Shown piece by piece: positions 45,170 through 54,383 of a DNA stretch of 64,000 nucleotides. Source of the DNA: Porphyra umbilicalis (Eukaryota; Rhodophyta; Bangiophyceae; Bangiales; Bangiaceae). The position numbers and the translations under genes are program-made. Location: the NCBI GenBank assembly GCA_002049455.2, contig KV918906.1, positions 62,001-126,000 on the forward strand, written 5' to 3'. Every line of letters starts with the position of its first letter. The first letter of the stretch is position 1. The notes under the pieces were generated by a model, which was not told where the DNA came from, searched no databases, and saw nothing but the letters and a program-made list of their open reading frames with translations.

Positions 45170-46488
45170 CTTCGAGCTCGCCAGCACGGAGCTGGCACAG
45201 ACGCTGTGGGAAGCTTCACTCCTTTTCATTCCGATTCTCGCCCCCCCCCCCCAAGCCGGCGCCAAGGACTATCCACGGCGGCCGCCAACAGTTCTCTCGA
45301 TGCGGCGGCGGAAACGCCGCCCCCCCCCACTTGCGGCGGTGCAGAGGCGGACGGCGCAGACAAGGGGGGTCCCCCCACCCTCAGCCTCCTCGACCTGCCG
45401 CCGGACCTGCGGACGGCGATCGTCGCGGCCACGTTTACCGCCGCCGAGTCACGCCTGCGCGGGGATACCCTGCCGAGCCTCGCTCGGGCGGGCGAGCGGG
45501 GGTGGATGCCCCAAGGGGATGCTCCGCCCCACAACGTGATCGTCGAGAATGTGGTGTGGGCCGAGACGGGTGCGGCACTGGCCGTGACGTGCCGTGCCCT
45601 GTCGGCAGCCGCGTACGGGGCGGTCCAAGCACTGGCCATCCGACAGCCGGGCGCCCGAAACCGTCGCTTCCACCGTTGCCTGCCGCCAGGCGTGACCGAG
45701 GAGACCGCCGCCGCCGCCAACATGCGCTCCGTCTGTGGCTTAATCCGGCGGTGCCCGCGGCTGGAGGGCGTGCAGATCGCTGGGAGTCGGGATGGCGACG
45801 GGGGCTGGTCGTCGGCGGCGCTGGAGGCGCCCCTCCTTCGTGCGCTCGCCGACAGCAGCACCGTGAAGCGGCTGGTATGGGAGTATGGGGATCTGTCCGA
45901 CGCCCTTGTGGAGGGGGTGCGCCCCCTCGGCTTGACGTCGCTGGTGGTGACGCCAGCCATGCGTCACCTGGAGCTCGTCGACCCCTCGGGCGACTTGGTG
46001 GCGGTGCCCGACCCGGCACGCCGGCCGGCGCTCCGCCGCCTGCTGGCGGCGGTGGCGCCGACGCTCACGCGTCTGTGCGTCCGCGGCGATGACGTCCCCC
46101 CCGCGGTTTGGGTGGACGACCCGCTTCCCATGCCCTCTCTGGAGGTGCTGGCGTTCCCGCTCCTCGGCCTGTAAGCCGCCCACTGCTCGGCACTTGCCAC
46201 GCAGTGCCCGGCGCTGCGCGCCGCCGACGTGCAGTCCATCAGCCCGACGACGGAGGAGTTTTGACCCCTCGGCGGGGCAGACGAACCTTGATGACGACCG
46301 CGCGTGCCGCCTGGCCGCCCTCACCACATTGGACTGGCTGGTTGCTGGGCCTGTGGACGGGCTGACCGCAGCCGGCGTCCGGGCGCTCCTCAACCGCCCT
46401 TCGCGTCCGCCGTGGCGGGCGTTGTAGCTGAAATTTGGGTGCGGCCATCGGGCGCTCGGGGAGGAGGCGGTGGCGGCGCTCGGGTAAA
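45170..46488 (+). pseudogene. Decayed F-box/LRR-like gene
   Basis: An F-box-like start (LSLLDLPPDLRTAIVAATFT ... ALAVTCRALSAAAYGAVQAL, about 45375-45640) is followed by LRR-type segments: NMRSVCGLIRRCPRLEGVQI, LGLTSLVVTPAMRHLELVDP, PALRRLLAAVAPTLTRLCVR and MPSLEVLAFPLLGL. The frame stops at TAA 46172-46174, but LRR sequence continues in the same frame (AAHCSALATQCPALRAADVQ) to TGA 46262-46264. It then goes on in another frame (TNLDDDRACRLAALTTLDWL, LTAAGVRALLNRPS) and, after a further stop, to LGEEAVAALG ending at 46488. At least three disruptions make it a pseudogene unless the assembly is wrong. F-box/LRR proteins recruit substrates to SCF ubiquitin ligases. The hAT element at 46618 lies just downstream. 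Confidence 0.55.
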
Positions 46489-46617
46489 TCCCCTTCACGG
46501 TGTCGACGCTTGCCTTTGGATTTTCTTTTTATGGGAAGCACAACACAGTGAGTTTCCGCTACAACATGGGGGTGCCTTAACCTGATGCTTGCATTTGTTG
46601 GTGTATACCCCTTCCAG

Positions 46618-47599
46618 TAAGGTTGGCATATCGGTAAATTCGGTCAGTACACGAAATCGGTAACGATCGGTATCCCGATCGGTATACGGTATTTTCCACA
46701 TGCTCACACGTCGGTATGATTCGGTACGGTATTGATAAAGTATTTAATGCTTGGAGACCTCCCCCCCCCCTGCCGACTGACCTGTCCCCGGCTGGCAACA
46801 ATCCACCTACGTTCGTCGGCGCATCGGGTACCACAGCCTTGCATACCACCCCAGTCCACCTGGCCCCGTGGCCACACCTGCTCACAGTCACTGGCCAAGC
46901 AGCCTTGCTTTGGCTCAGCTGGGCCTGCGGCGCAGACGCCAGGCACCGGATCGAAGCGGCACCAGTCCGGACAGCTCCGCGCAATGGCCGCTCGCCGCGC
47001 TCTGCCTCGCACAGCGGCAGGTGCACGACGCTCTCCCGCTTCCCCACCCATACCGTTGAGCACCCTGTCTCCGTGCGCGCACTCCTCTGCACTCCTCTAC
47101 CTGCCCTTTTGCTTTTCGCTTCCTCTGCTTGTACCCCTCCGTACCCCCTCTCCTGCATGACGATGCAGGCCACGACAATGTCCGTGTGGAAGGCGTTTCG
47201 ACGGACGGGCGAGCGCTACAAGCGGGGCGATGGTAGCGCGTCGAACTACTGGGTCGCCTACTGCATTGGGTTTCCCCTGCGTCACTTGGTTGGGAGCAGG
47301 ACGGTGGAGCAGTTTGCTGTGGACATGCTTGCCTTGGTGCGTGTTGATTAAACGGTGCGGTTTGGCGTGCGTTGGAAAACATGGGCGGGGGGGTGGAGGG
47401 ATGGGGTCGGGTGGGTCTGGGAAGGGCTTGGTCTGTGTGGTTCCGCTGGTTGGGGGACAGTGGGCAGCCCGGTCGAGTGCCGAGAATCGGAATTACTTAA
47501 GAAATTATGATACCGAGATACCGATACGATATCGGTATACCGGTATACCGCCCGGTAAACGGTACAGAAAATCATACCGATCGGTAAATGACAACCTTA
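46618..47599 (+). mobile_element. hAT element with BED-finger remnant
   Basis: The ends are TAAGGTTG inverted (46618 and 47599), extended by subterminal clusters of CGGTA/TACCG motifs on both sides. CTTCCAG occurs directly on both flanks (46611-46617 and 47600-47606), a 7-8 bp target duplication as in hAT elements. A plus-strand frame ends at 47351 with ATG 47157 followed by SVWKAFRRTGERYKRGDG and YWVAYCIGFPLRHL, which recalls the N-terminal BED zinc-finger region of hAT transposases (W..F.r.g..yk......AyC). The dimerisation and catalytic parts are absent, so this 982-base copy is non-autonomous. Confidence 0.7.
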
Positions 47600-47872
47600 C
47601 TTCCAGACCGTGGAGACGCTGGCCAATTCGGAAACGACCTTGTGGCGGTCGATCTGGTAGCGGAAATCAGTGTACGGGGCATAGGTACCCATTTATAACT
47701 GTTGTGAGAGAGTTATGGGGTGTTGTGAGAGAACGACTGTACTTGTCAAAATGGCCACAAGCACTTGATTGGGCAGAAATTAGCGGCGGTTTGGTACGAA
47801 GAATGCAGCGGACCAGATACGAGCAGAGGTCGCGCCAGGAACGACGCCGCCACGCGAACAGTCGACGCGTCC
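47600..47872. other. Short intergenic stretch
   Basis: This DNA lies between the hAT element and the 3' end of the omega-amidase gene on the minus strand. No gene of its own is supported. Confidence 0.5.
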
Positions 47873-49466
47873 TCAAGCAGACGGAGAAGGGGCGGCGCCG
47901 TCCCCCCCGACAGACTTGAGCGAGTAGAGGTCAAGCCGCCGCTGGACAGAGGTGGGGATGGCCTGCCGCACGCGGTCCACGTCCCCCAGGTCAATGTCCG
48001 CATAGATGGTTTCCTGGGTACACCACGGGACCAAGGGGGCCAAGACCACAGCAACAGGATCCACGTGGGAAGCAAGTCCACCGTGTCAGTGTCGAGCCAC
48101 CCCGGCACAGCCGCAAGAGAGGTCGCCCACACCAAGGCACACGATCCGTGCCTGCGCTCTGCCGTCGGCGTGCCCGACCCCGTGTATATGCGCGTTGACG
48201 GTGGGTCCCCCGCTGCCCCAACCACCCGACCGCGCTGCGCACCACTGTCGCCCGCCGCACGGCCGGCCAGCGGCCGACGTACCTCCCCCCGCCCCGCCAC
48301 AACGCGCACGTCCCCCCACGGTCCGACGACCATGGAGTGTCCCCACGCTTCGTAGCCCTTCCTCCCCCCCCCTCCCCGTCCTTGCCCCACGCCGGCGAGC
48401 AGGCAACCACAAAACACTGGCCGTCCACCGCCCGCGCGCGGAGCAGCAGCTCCCAATGCGCGGGCCCCGTCGTCGAGTTGAAGGCCCCCGGGTAGACGAG
48501 CAGCCGCGCGCCCCGCTCGCGCACGAGCACCCCCGCGTATTCGGGGAAGCGCACGTCGTAGCAGATGCCGACGCCCACGGTGCCGACCGGGTCGGCCATG
48601 CGGAAGGACGTGACCGCCCCGCCCGGCGACAGCGCGTCGCTCTCCTTAAAGCACACGCCGCCCGGCACGTCAATGTCAAACAGGTGCACCTTGCGGTGGA
48701 CGGCGAGGATGGCGCCGTCCGCACCCGCCACCACACACGTGTTGTAGATGGACCCGTCGGGCGCCGCTTCGGGGAGGCTGCCGCCAACAACCACCGCGCC
48801 CGCCGCCGCCGCCGCCCGCTGCAGCATCACGACCGTCGGGGAGGCGCCTGCGTCGGCGCCGCCGAGGGGTGTGCCGACGCGCGGCACCGCCTCGGCATAG
48901 TGGGCAAACACGCCCGTGTCGTACGGGCAGTTGAAACATTCGGGGAGGACGATGAGGCCGACGCCGTCGGGGGGGGGGGGCGCCCCGCCCGCCGCCGCCG
49001 CGGGGCCCCGCCCGCCGCCGCCGCCGCCGCCGCCCGCCGGCGCGGTGGGGGCGGGCGGCACGCCCGACGCGGCAGCGTCAATCGCCGCGCGTGCGCGGTC
49101 AATGTTGGCCCCCTTGTCCGCCGTGACGGGGAGCTGGCAGAGGGCCACGCGCAGCGCCGGGGGGGGGGGGGGGGGGGCGCCGCCGCCATGGCCGCGCCGC
49201 CGCGGCGGCCGTGGCGGGCGAGGGGCACCGCCCGGCCGGCAAGCGCGCCGCGGGCAATGAGGGGGAGGAACGCCAGTGTGAGGGGCCGGCGGGGGGCGGT
49301 GTTGGAGGGGGGGGGGGGCGTGCCGATGCGCCGGGGGGGGCGTGTGTGCCGATGCGCCGGGGAGCCGGGGTGGTCGTGGCGAAGTTGGAGGTCGATGGGT
49401 GCTCGGGCTGCTGGGCTGCGTGAGAGCCAGCTCGGAGGCTGGTCCGTGATCCGGCTGCACGAGCAT
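47873..49466 (-). CDS. NIT2: Omega-amidase (Nit2-type nitrilase)
   Basis: Nit2 hydrolyses alpha-ketoglutaramate and alpha-ketosuccinamate, the keto-acid products of glutamine and asparagine transaminases. The nitrilase catalytic triad is visible: Glu in LIVLPECFNCPYDTG (about residue 177), Lys in AVHRKVHLFDIDVPGG (259) and Cys in VGVGICYDVRFPE (302). YPGAFNSTTGPAHWELLLRA is also typical of Nit2. Exon 1 runs 49466-48283 and exon 2 48013-47873, with a 269-base GT-AG intron; the junction gives GRGE|ETIYADIDLGDVDRVRQAIP, matching the family's C-terminus. Before GYEAWGHSMVVGPWGDV the frame changes at a run of nine C on the plus strand (48364-48372), consistent with one missing base. About 105 Pro/Arg/His-rich residues precede the domain and may be an organelle transit peptide. 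A Gly/Ala/Pro insertion separates the first helix from the Glu strand. Expected length is about 441 residues. Confidence 0.88.
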
Positions 49467-50223
49467 TCAGAGGGTCGTGTTTCCTGTCCAATCGAACCAC
49501 AGCCATCGGGCTGTGCAGCGCAACCCCCTCTGGGGGGCAGCGTGTCCATATCGGATTCGCATGACACACCAAACCAAGACCTTTTCACAAGCTTGGACGT
49601 ACAGTACACATGCCTGTTACAACCATGACTGGACTCTTCAGACGCCCAGAAAACCATTCTTGTATTGACATAGACAAAACTTGTACTGTTGACCCCTCCA
49701 CATGGCCTATTGAAAGGCTGCAATGGCTATCCGGTACAACTACTACGTATTTGGTGACTCAAACTGCATGCATGACCAGTCACATGTGACCATGCCCAAT
49801 CACTTGCGGGCATCCAGGTGTCGTCCTTTTTAAGCGGCCCCGCAGTCCAGCGAAGGCCGTTACAGCAGTGACATGACAAGTGAAAGCTGCTTGCACTATT
49901 GGGATGACACGCCTTATGCGCTCGCGAACGATTCTTCCGGGGCTTACGGTTTCCGGCTGCCTCTGCAAGGCTCCTGTCCCCCAACACCTCTCTGGGAAAG
50001 CCCCTGTGTCCAAGGTGTCGCAGAGTTCCCCACCATCAATAGCGCGCCTGTCGACGCGCCCTGTTGACGGGGTCTTTCAGGCCTCGTCCTCGATCGCCTG
50101 CCACTGTCGTCCAAGGGCGCCTTAAGGTCGTCAGCGAGCCCGTCCTGTCCTCCTTTTCTTTTCCGATCGCGCTACGCTTGGCCGCCAGTGTCCTCTTCCC
50201 GTGTCTCAACGCACACTCTCACC
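49467..50223. other. Intergenic region between divergent genes
   Basis: It lies between the start of the omega-amidase (minus) and the start of the metacaspase (plus), so it should hold both promoters. No TATA-like or other element could be assigned with confidence. The metacaspase ATG sits in a CTCACCATGG context. Confidence 0.5.
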
Positions 50224-52389
50224 ATGGGAGGGGCGAAGAAGGCTGTTCTCATCGGTATGTCGCTGCTCCTTTCGGAAAGTGCCCCGCTGTCGCCTGGCCG
50301 GACGCGAGAGCTTTCGGTGTACTGCGTTCTCTGCTGTGGGCGTGTGTCTGCCCTACATGCAGCCACCCGTGGTGGCAGTGGTCGGGCAATGGGACACTCA
50401 CTGACCCATCGAGTTGCCGCTGAGCCTTTCCCATGTCATCACGCGTATTTTGGTCTGCTTGATTATCCTTTGGCTCTTGTGAACAGGTTGCAACTATCCC
50501 GGCACCAAGGCCTCCCTGGAGGGCTGCTGCAATGGTATGTCGATGCTGAGTGTAATGTCGTGACCGTGTTGCTGGGCTGGTCATCTTCTTGTGTGTGCTT
50601 TTTTGCTGAACCTGTACTGACATGTGATACTCTTGTCATCTGGCATCACTTAATATCTTTCTCATTCTCAACATAGATGTCGACATCATGAGCGAGGTGC
50701 TGCAGCGCTACAAGGGTTTTGACGAGTCGGACATCCTCGTGCTCAAAGACGACGGGTCTTGCTCGGATGAGTTTATCCCGACGGGTGCCAACATCCGCAA
50801 AGCACTCACCAAGCTGTGCTCTGAAGCGGAGGAAGACGACATCCTCTTCATCCATTTTTCGGGGCACGGGACCCAGGTGCCGGCTGACGATGACGACGAC
50901 GATGAAGAAGAGGACAAGAAGGATGAGGTACGCTGGGTTTGTCGTTGCCCCCGCAATCCACGCGCGTGCATGTCCGGTCCGCTTGGTTGAGTGCCTGCCA
51001 ACGCGTGTGCTAGCGCTCGGTCCGTGGGCTCTTCTGCGCGTGTCGCATCTATTCTTTTCGAACATCCACTAACGTATCGTTTTCTGTGGCGCGTCGTATC
51101 TGGTGTGTTTTGTTGCCCTTCTTACTCATGGTTCCGGGGGTCAGGCTATTGTACGTGCCCACTTTTGCGTGCTGTAGTTCTTTGTTTTTCTTGTTGCTAG
51201 CCCTCAGGTGCTTTTTTCAATAGCTGTCACGCGTGGTGCTGTTGTGCTGCGGTCGCGGTGTCCTGCGTTGCCCTGACGACCGTCTGTTCATCCTACTGAC
51301 AGTGCTTTTGCGACCACGTGCCCTTTCTCTTTCCTGTGCGCTCTCTTGTCTATTCTGTAGTGCCCGACCGACATGTCCTTGATTGTTGACGACGACCTGC
51401 GTGCCATCGTCGCGGCCATCCCCGACGGCTGCCGTTTGACCCTGGTGACCGACTGCTGCCACTCGGGGTCCATGCTGGACCACTCCGAGGTCGCCATTGA
51501 GGGCAGCAAGGATGGCAACGACACGTCTTCCCTGCTGCAAGAGTCGGCCTCGCTGATGGCGATGCTCACGGGCGGCACCCGCGAGGTCGGCGGCGTGGAC
51601 GTGAAGAACCGCGCGCTGCCCATCACGGACGTGGCGTCGCTGCTCGGCCAGATCACCGGGCGCTCGGTGCAGCCTGGCAACATCCGCTCGACGCTCGGCG
51701 AGTTCTTTGGCGGCGACGCCGGTCGCCTGGCGCTCCAGTACTTCCTCAAGAGCGGCAAGGGCTCCTCGGGGATGTCGGGCGGCTCGGGCCTGGCAGCCAT
51801 GGCGGGGATGATGGCCTCGAGCCAGGGCGACCGCCCCTCCTCCTCTGGCGGCAAAGGCCAAGCGCTGGCCGGTCTGGCGAGCTCCCTCCTCGGCGGCAAG
51901 AAGCCCCAGTCGTCGTCGCACGGGTCGAGCGGCGGTGGCTCTGCCGCGCTGCTGGACTTGGCGGGCTCCCTCCTCGGCGGCAAGAAGCCCCAGTCTTCTT
52001 CGCATGGTTCGGGTGGTGGCAGCAGCGGCCTGACGGCGGCGATGGGTATGATGAGCATGCTCAGTGGCGGCGGTAGCGGTGGCGGCGGCAACTCGTCGCA
52101 TGCCTCCCAGAGCACTTCTCACTCGCTGGGCGGGCGGATTAGCGAGGACAAAGGTGTCCTCATCACCGGCTGCCAGGCGCACGAGACGAGCGCGGACGTG
52201 CGCCCGCCGGGCGGCAAGGCTTTTGGCGCACTGACCAACTCGATCAATACGGTGCTCAAGACCAACCCGGACGCCAGTTACTACGACGTCGTGAGCGGTG
52301 CTCGTACGGTGCTGTCGCAGGCGCAGCACTCGCAGAACCCGTGCCTGGAGTGCTCGGAGAAGAACTCGCGCCTGCCCTTCATCTGCTAG
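50224..52389 (+). CDS. Type II metacaspase
   Basis: Cysteine protease that cuts after Arg or Lys and acts in stress responses and cell death in plants and algae. Exons: 50224-50254, 50487-50534, 50677-50927, a proposed 6-base microexon 51145-51150, and 51361-52389, all with GT-AG introns; the product is 454 residues. No N-terminal prodomain is present. The p20 domain begins GGAKKAVLIGCNYPGTKASL, has His90 in FIHFSGHGTQVP and Cys145 in VTDCCHSGSM. The acidic loop DDDDDDEEED lies just after the His. A long linker, as in type II enzymes, contains two Gly/Ser-rich copies of a unit with SLLGGKKPQSSSHG. The p10 domain (KGVLITGCQAHETSADV ... NPCLECSEKNSRLPFIC) closes the protein with the usual type II ending. 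The microexon supplies Ala-Ile so that the loop reads KKDEAICPTDMSLI, the family length. All key residues are present. Confidence 0.93.
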
Positions 52390-53129
52390 GTGTCGTTGCT
52401 TGTGAAGGCGTGAGTGCAGTTCTAGCGTTGGGGGGGGGGAATGTCGCTTAAGGAGTGTCGTTCTGGTTGTATGTCTTCCGTGCTCTCCATGTGCGCAATC
52501 GCTGCACATCTGCAATCGTGTGTTGACTGTTTGATTTTTTTGCCTCGGCCAGGAGCGTCCCTCGCCTCCGCTGCTCAGTGCCGCCGGCACCGATCGACCG
52601 TGTTCGCCTCAAATCGGCTCCCTTTCCTCTGGCTGTGGTGACGTGGGCGCCGACGGCCTTGCCCCCCGCGCCGGGCGACCGCGGCGGCAGCGGCGCCGCG
52701 GACGCCCGCGGTGCCACTAACACGTGCGGCGACGGTGGCGCCAAGGGGCACCCGGGATACTGTGGCGCGGCTGGTGCCGACAGAGTGGCTGCCGGGCGCC
52801 CGCCGCGGGTCGGCGACGTGGCGGCCGCGGCGCCGCCGCCGAGGACCTACCACGTGCCGTTACTGACGATCAACGGCGGCTGCTGAGAGGGCGGGATGGC
52901 AGTGGGAGGGGGGGGGGCGCTGCCGCGGGCGCGTGCGCACGTGGTCGGCAGGTCAGGGACGTATGCCGTCAGGGCTGGCTGTGGCGGCGCTTGGTGGTGG
53001 TGGGGCGCACTATGCCTGTTTTATTGGTTCCGTAGCGCCGTCTCTCCGAGGCGGTGGCCGGCGCGCCCACACGGCGCCACGTTCCATCCACAGCCACGCT
53101 CATGTAGCCATACGCGCCCATGTACAGTA
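52390..53129. other. Intergenic region
   Basis: Downstream region of the metacaspase followed by a GC-rich part with overlapping frames (52575-52886) that lack motifs. No gene is supported. It ends at the TA target of the Tc1-type element. Confidence 0.5.
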
Positions 53130-53374
53130 CAGTCCCTACCCAATATTACCCGTACACTTTTGGCCGAAAATTCTCAAGGCACTTCTGGGTTCGGATGCGG
53201 CTCAGAGACTCCATTTATGGCGCTTTACTTCAGAAAACTCAGTTTTTTTGTGCAGTGCCGAACGGAGCTAGCTAGAGGCATTCAAAGGTCGACACATCCA
53301 GGGCCCCTTGGTTCAGAAGTAGCCTGCCAATCCATGCGGACTGCCCCTGAGAGAGCGAATTCGTGCGAGGCTCT

Positions 53375-53466
53375 CCGTCCTGTTCGAACGTACAGTACCT
53401 GACATTTGTTCTTGGACAGATCAGCCGTCCTGTTCGAACGTACCTGACTATTGTTCTCGGACAGAT
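53375..53466. repeat. Subterminal direct repeat within the Tc1-type element
   Basis: Two copies of a unit beginning CCGTCCTGTTCGAACGTAC and ending GGACAGAT, starting at 53375 and 53425. They differ by a 4-base insertion and a few substitutions. Similar subterminal repeats serve as transposase-binding sites in some Tc1 elements. Confidence 0.7.
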
Positions 53467-53663
53467 ACAAGCGCTACGTGACAAGGAGAGAAGCATGAAG
53501 ATCGCAGGAAGCACCATCAGAAAGAGGACGTCAAAGAGCATAAGGCATTTATCTCATCTTGCAAACTCGTCAAGCCTCGAAAGATGAGATTTCTAAAATA
53601 AAGCGCCACATTTGCCCAATCCGTCACACAGAACGGCGCCAAGTGCCAGGGCAGGGTCGCTAT

Positions 53664-54370
53664 ATGAACCCCCCTCTCTCAGTCAGCATGAGGACAGAAA
53701 CTCCAAGAGACACCATATCGGGGACCAACAGACGTCCTCCATCTGCTGGCGAACGCACAACAGCCGTCACCCTGCTCGAACAAGGCAAGTCGCTCGGCTC
53801 GATTGGTACACTTTTGGGTCGTAGCCGAAGCACCATCGCCTTTGTGGCTGAGATGGTTCGTCAAGCAGCGGGCGGCCCACGATTCGAAAAGCGTGACCTT
53901 TCACACGCGCTGACGGACCGCGAGTGCCGCAGCGTCTAGCGAGTTGTCGGCGCGAGTCGCTTTATTTCCGTCCTCGCCTTGACGGAAACCATCCACCTCT
54001 CGCGCGCCCAGACCGGCGGCGGGCCCAAAAACGGGCCTGTGTCAACCTCTACGGTACGGCGAGCTCTATGGGCCATGGGGAATGCGCCCAGCGTCCCTGC
54101 CAACAAACCCTTCCTGTCGGCTACAACATGCAGAAGCGTCTCTGCTGGTCTATTGAGCGGCAGGGCTGGACTGTTGAGTAGGCCTTGATCTCCTTGACGA
54201 ACGAGAGCTCCTTCCTTGTGCGCTCAAGTTCCGGCGGGCGCGTGTGGCGCCAGTCGGGCGAACGCTTCGTGCCAGCACCAAGTACTGACCACATCTCGGT
54301 GTCAAGATCGAGGGTTGCGTTTGGTCACAACAGTTCGTTGAAATTGAGCTTGCTGGTGTACGGATAATAT
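53664..54370 (+). pseudogene. Tc1-type transposase relic
   Basis: The first helix-turn-helix is clear (GERTTAVTLLEQGKSLGSIG, TLLGRSRSTIAFVAEMVRQA) in a frame from ATG 53664 or 53688, ending at 53939. The second HTH follows in another frame (GPVSTSTVRRALWAMGNAP), then KRLCWSIERQGWTVE, and then the start of the catalytic domain (LTNESSFLVRSSSGGRVWRQ, SGERFVPAPSTDH). In active relatives this last part reads SDES...VWR..GER, so the first catalytic Asp has become Asn here. The second Asp and the final acidic residue of the DDE triad are absent, since the element ends directly afterwards. No active enzyme can be made from this copy. Confidence 0.85.
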
Positions 54371-54383
54371 TGGGTAGGGACTG

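Larger units (their letters stand above)
53130..54383 (+). mobile_element. Tc1-type DNA transposon with both ends
   Basis: The left end CAGTCCCTACCCAATATTAC continues as CCGTACAC and matches the inverse of the right end over about 28 bases with one change. TA flanks both sides (53128-53129, 54384-54385). CAGT ends, TA targets and a length of 1254 bases are typical of Tc1/mariner. A transposase relic fills the right half (next entry). The left half holds a direct repeat of about 45 bases (53375-53466) that may be a subterminal transposase-binding site. The right inverted repeat follows straight after the first part of the catalytic domain, so the element lost the rest of its transposase gene and is non-autonomous. 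Confidence 0.85.

Noticed and set aside
47746-49723. Plus-strand frame of 540 codons and other frames opposite the omega-amidase
   Set aside because: The minus strand has the full nitrilase motif set; the plus frame is its shadow.
51878-52020. Direct repeat in the metacaspase linker as a mobile or satellite repeat
   Set aside because: It is a two-copy coding repeat in frame with the Gly/Ser linker, which is usual for such linkers.
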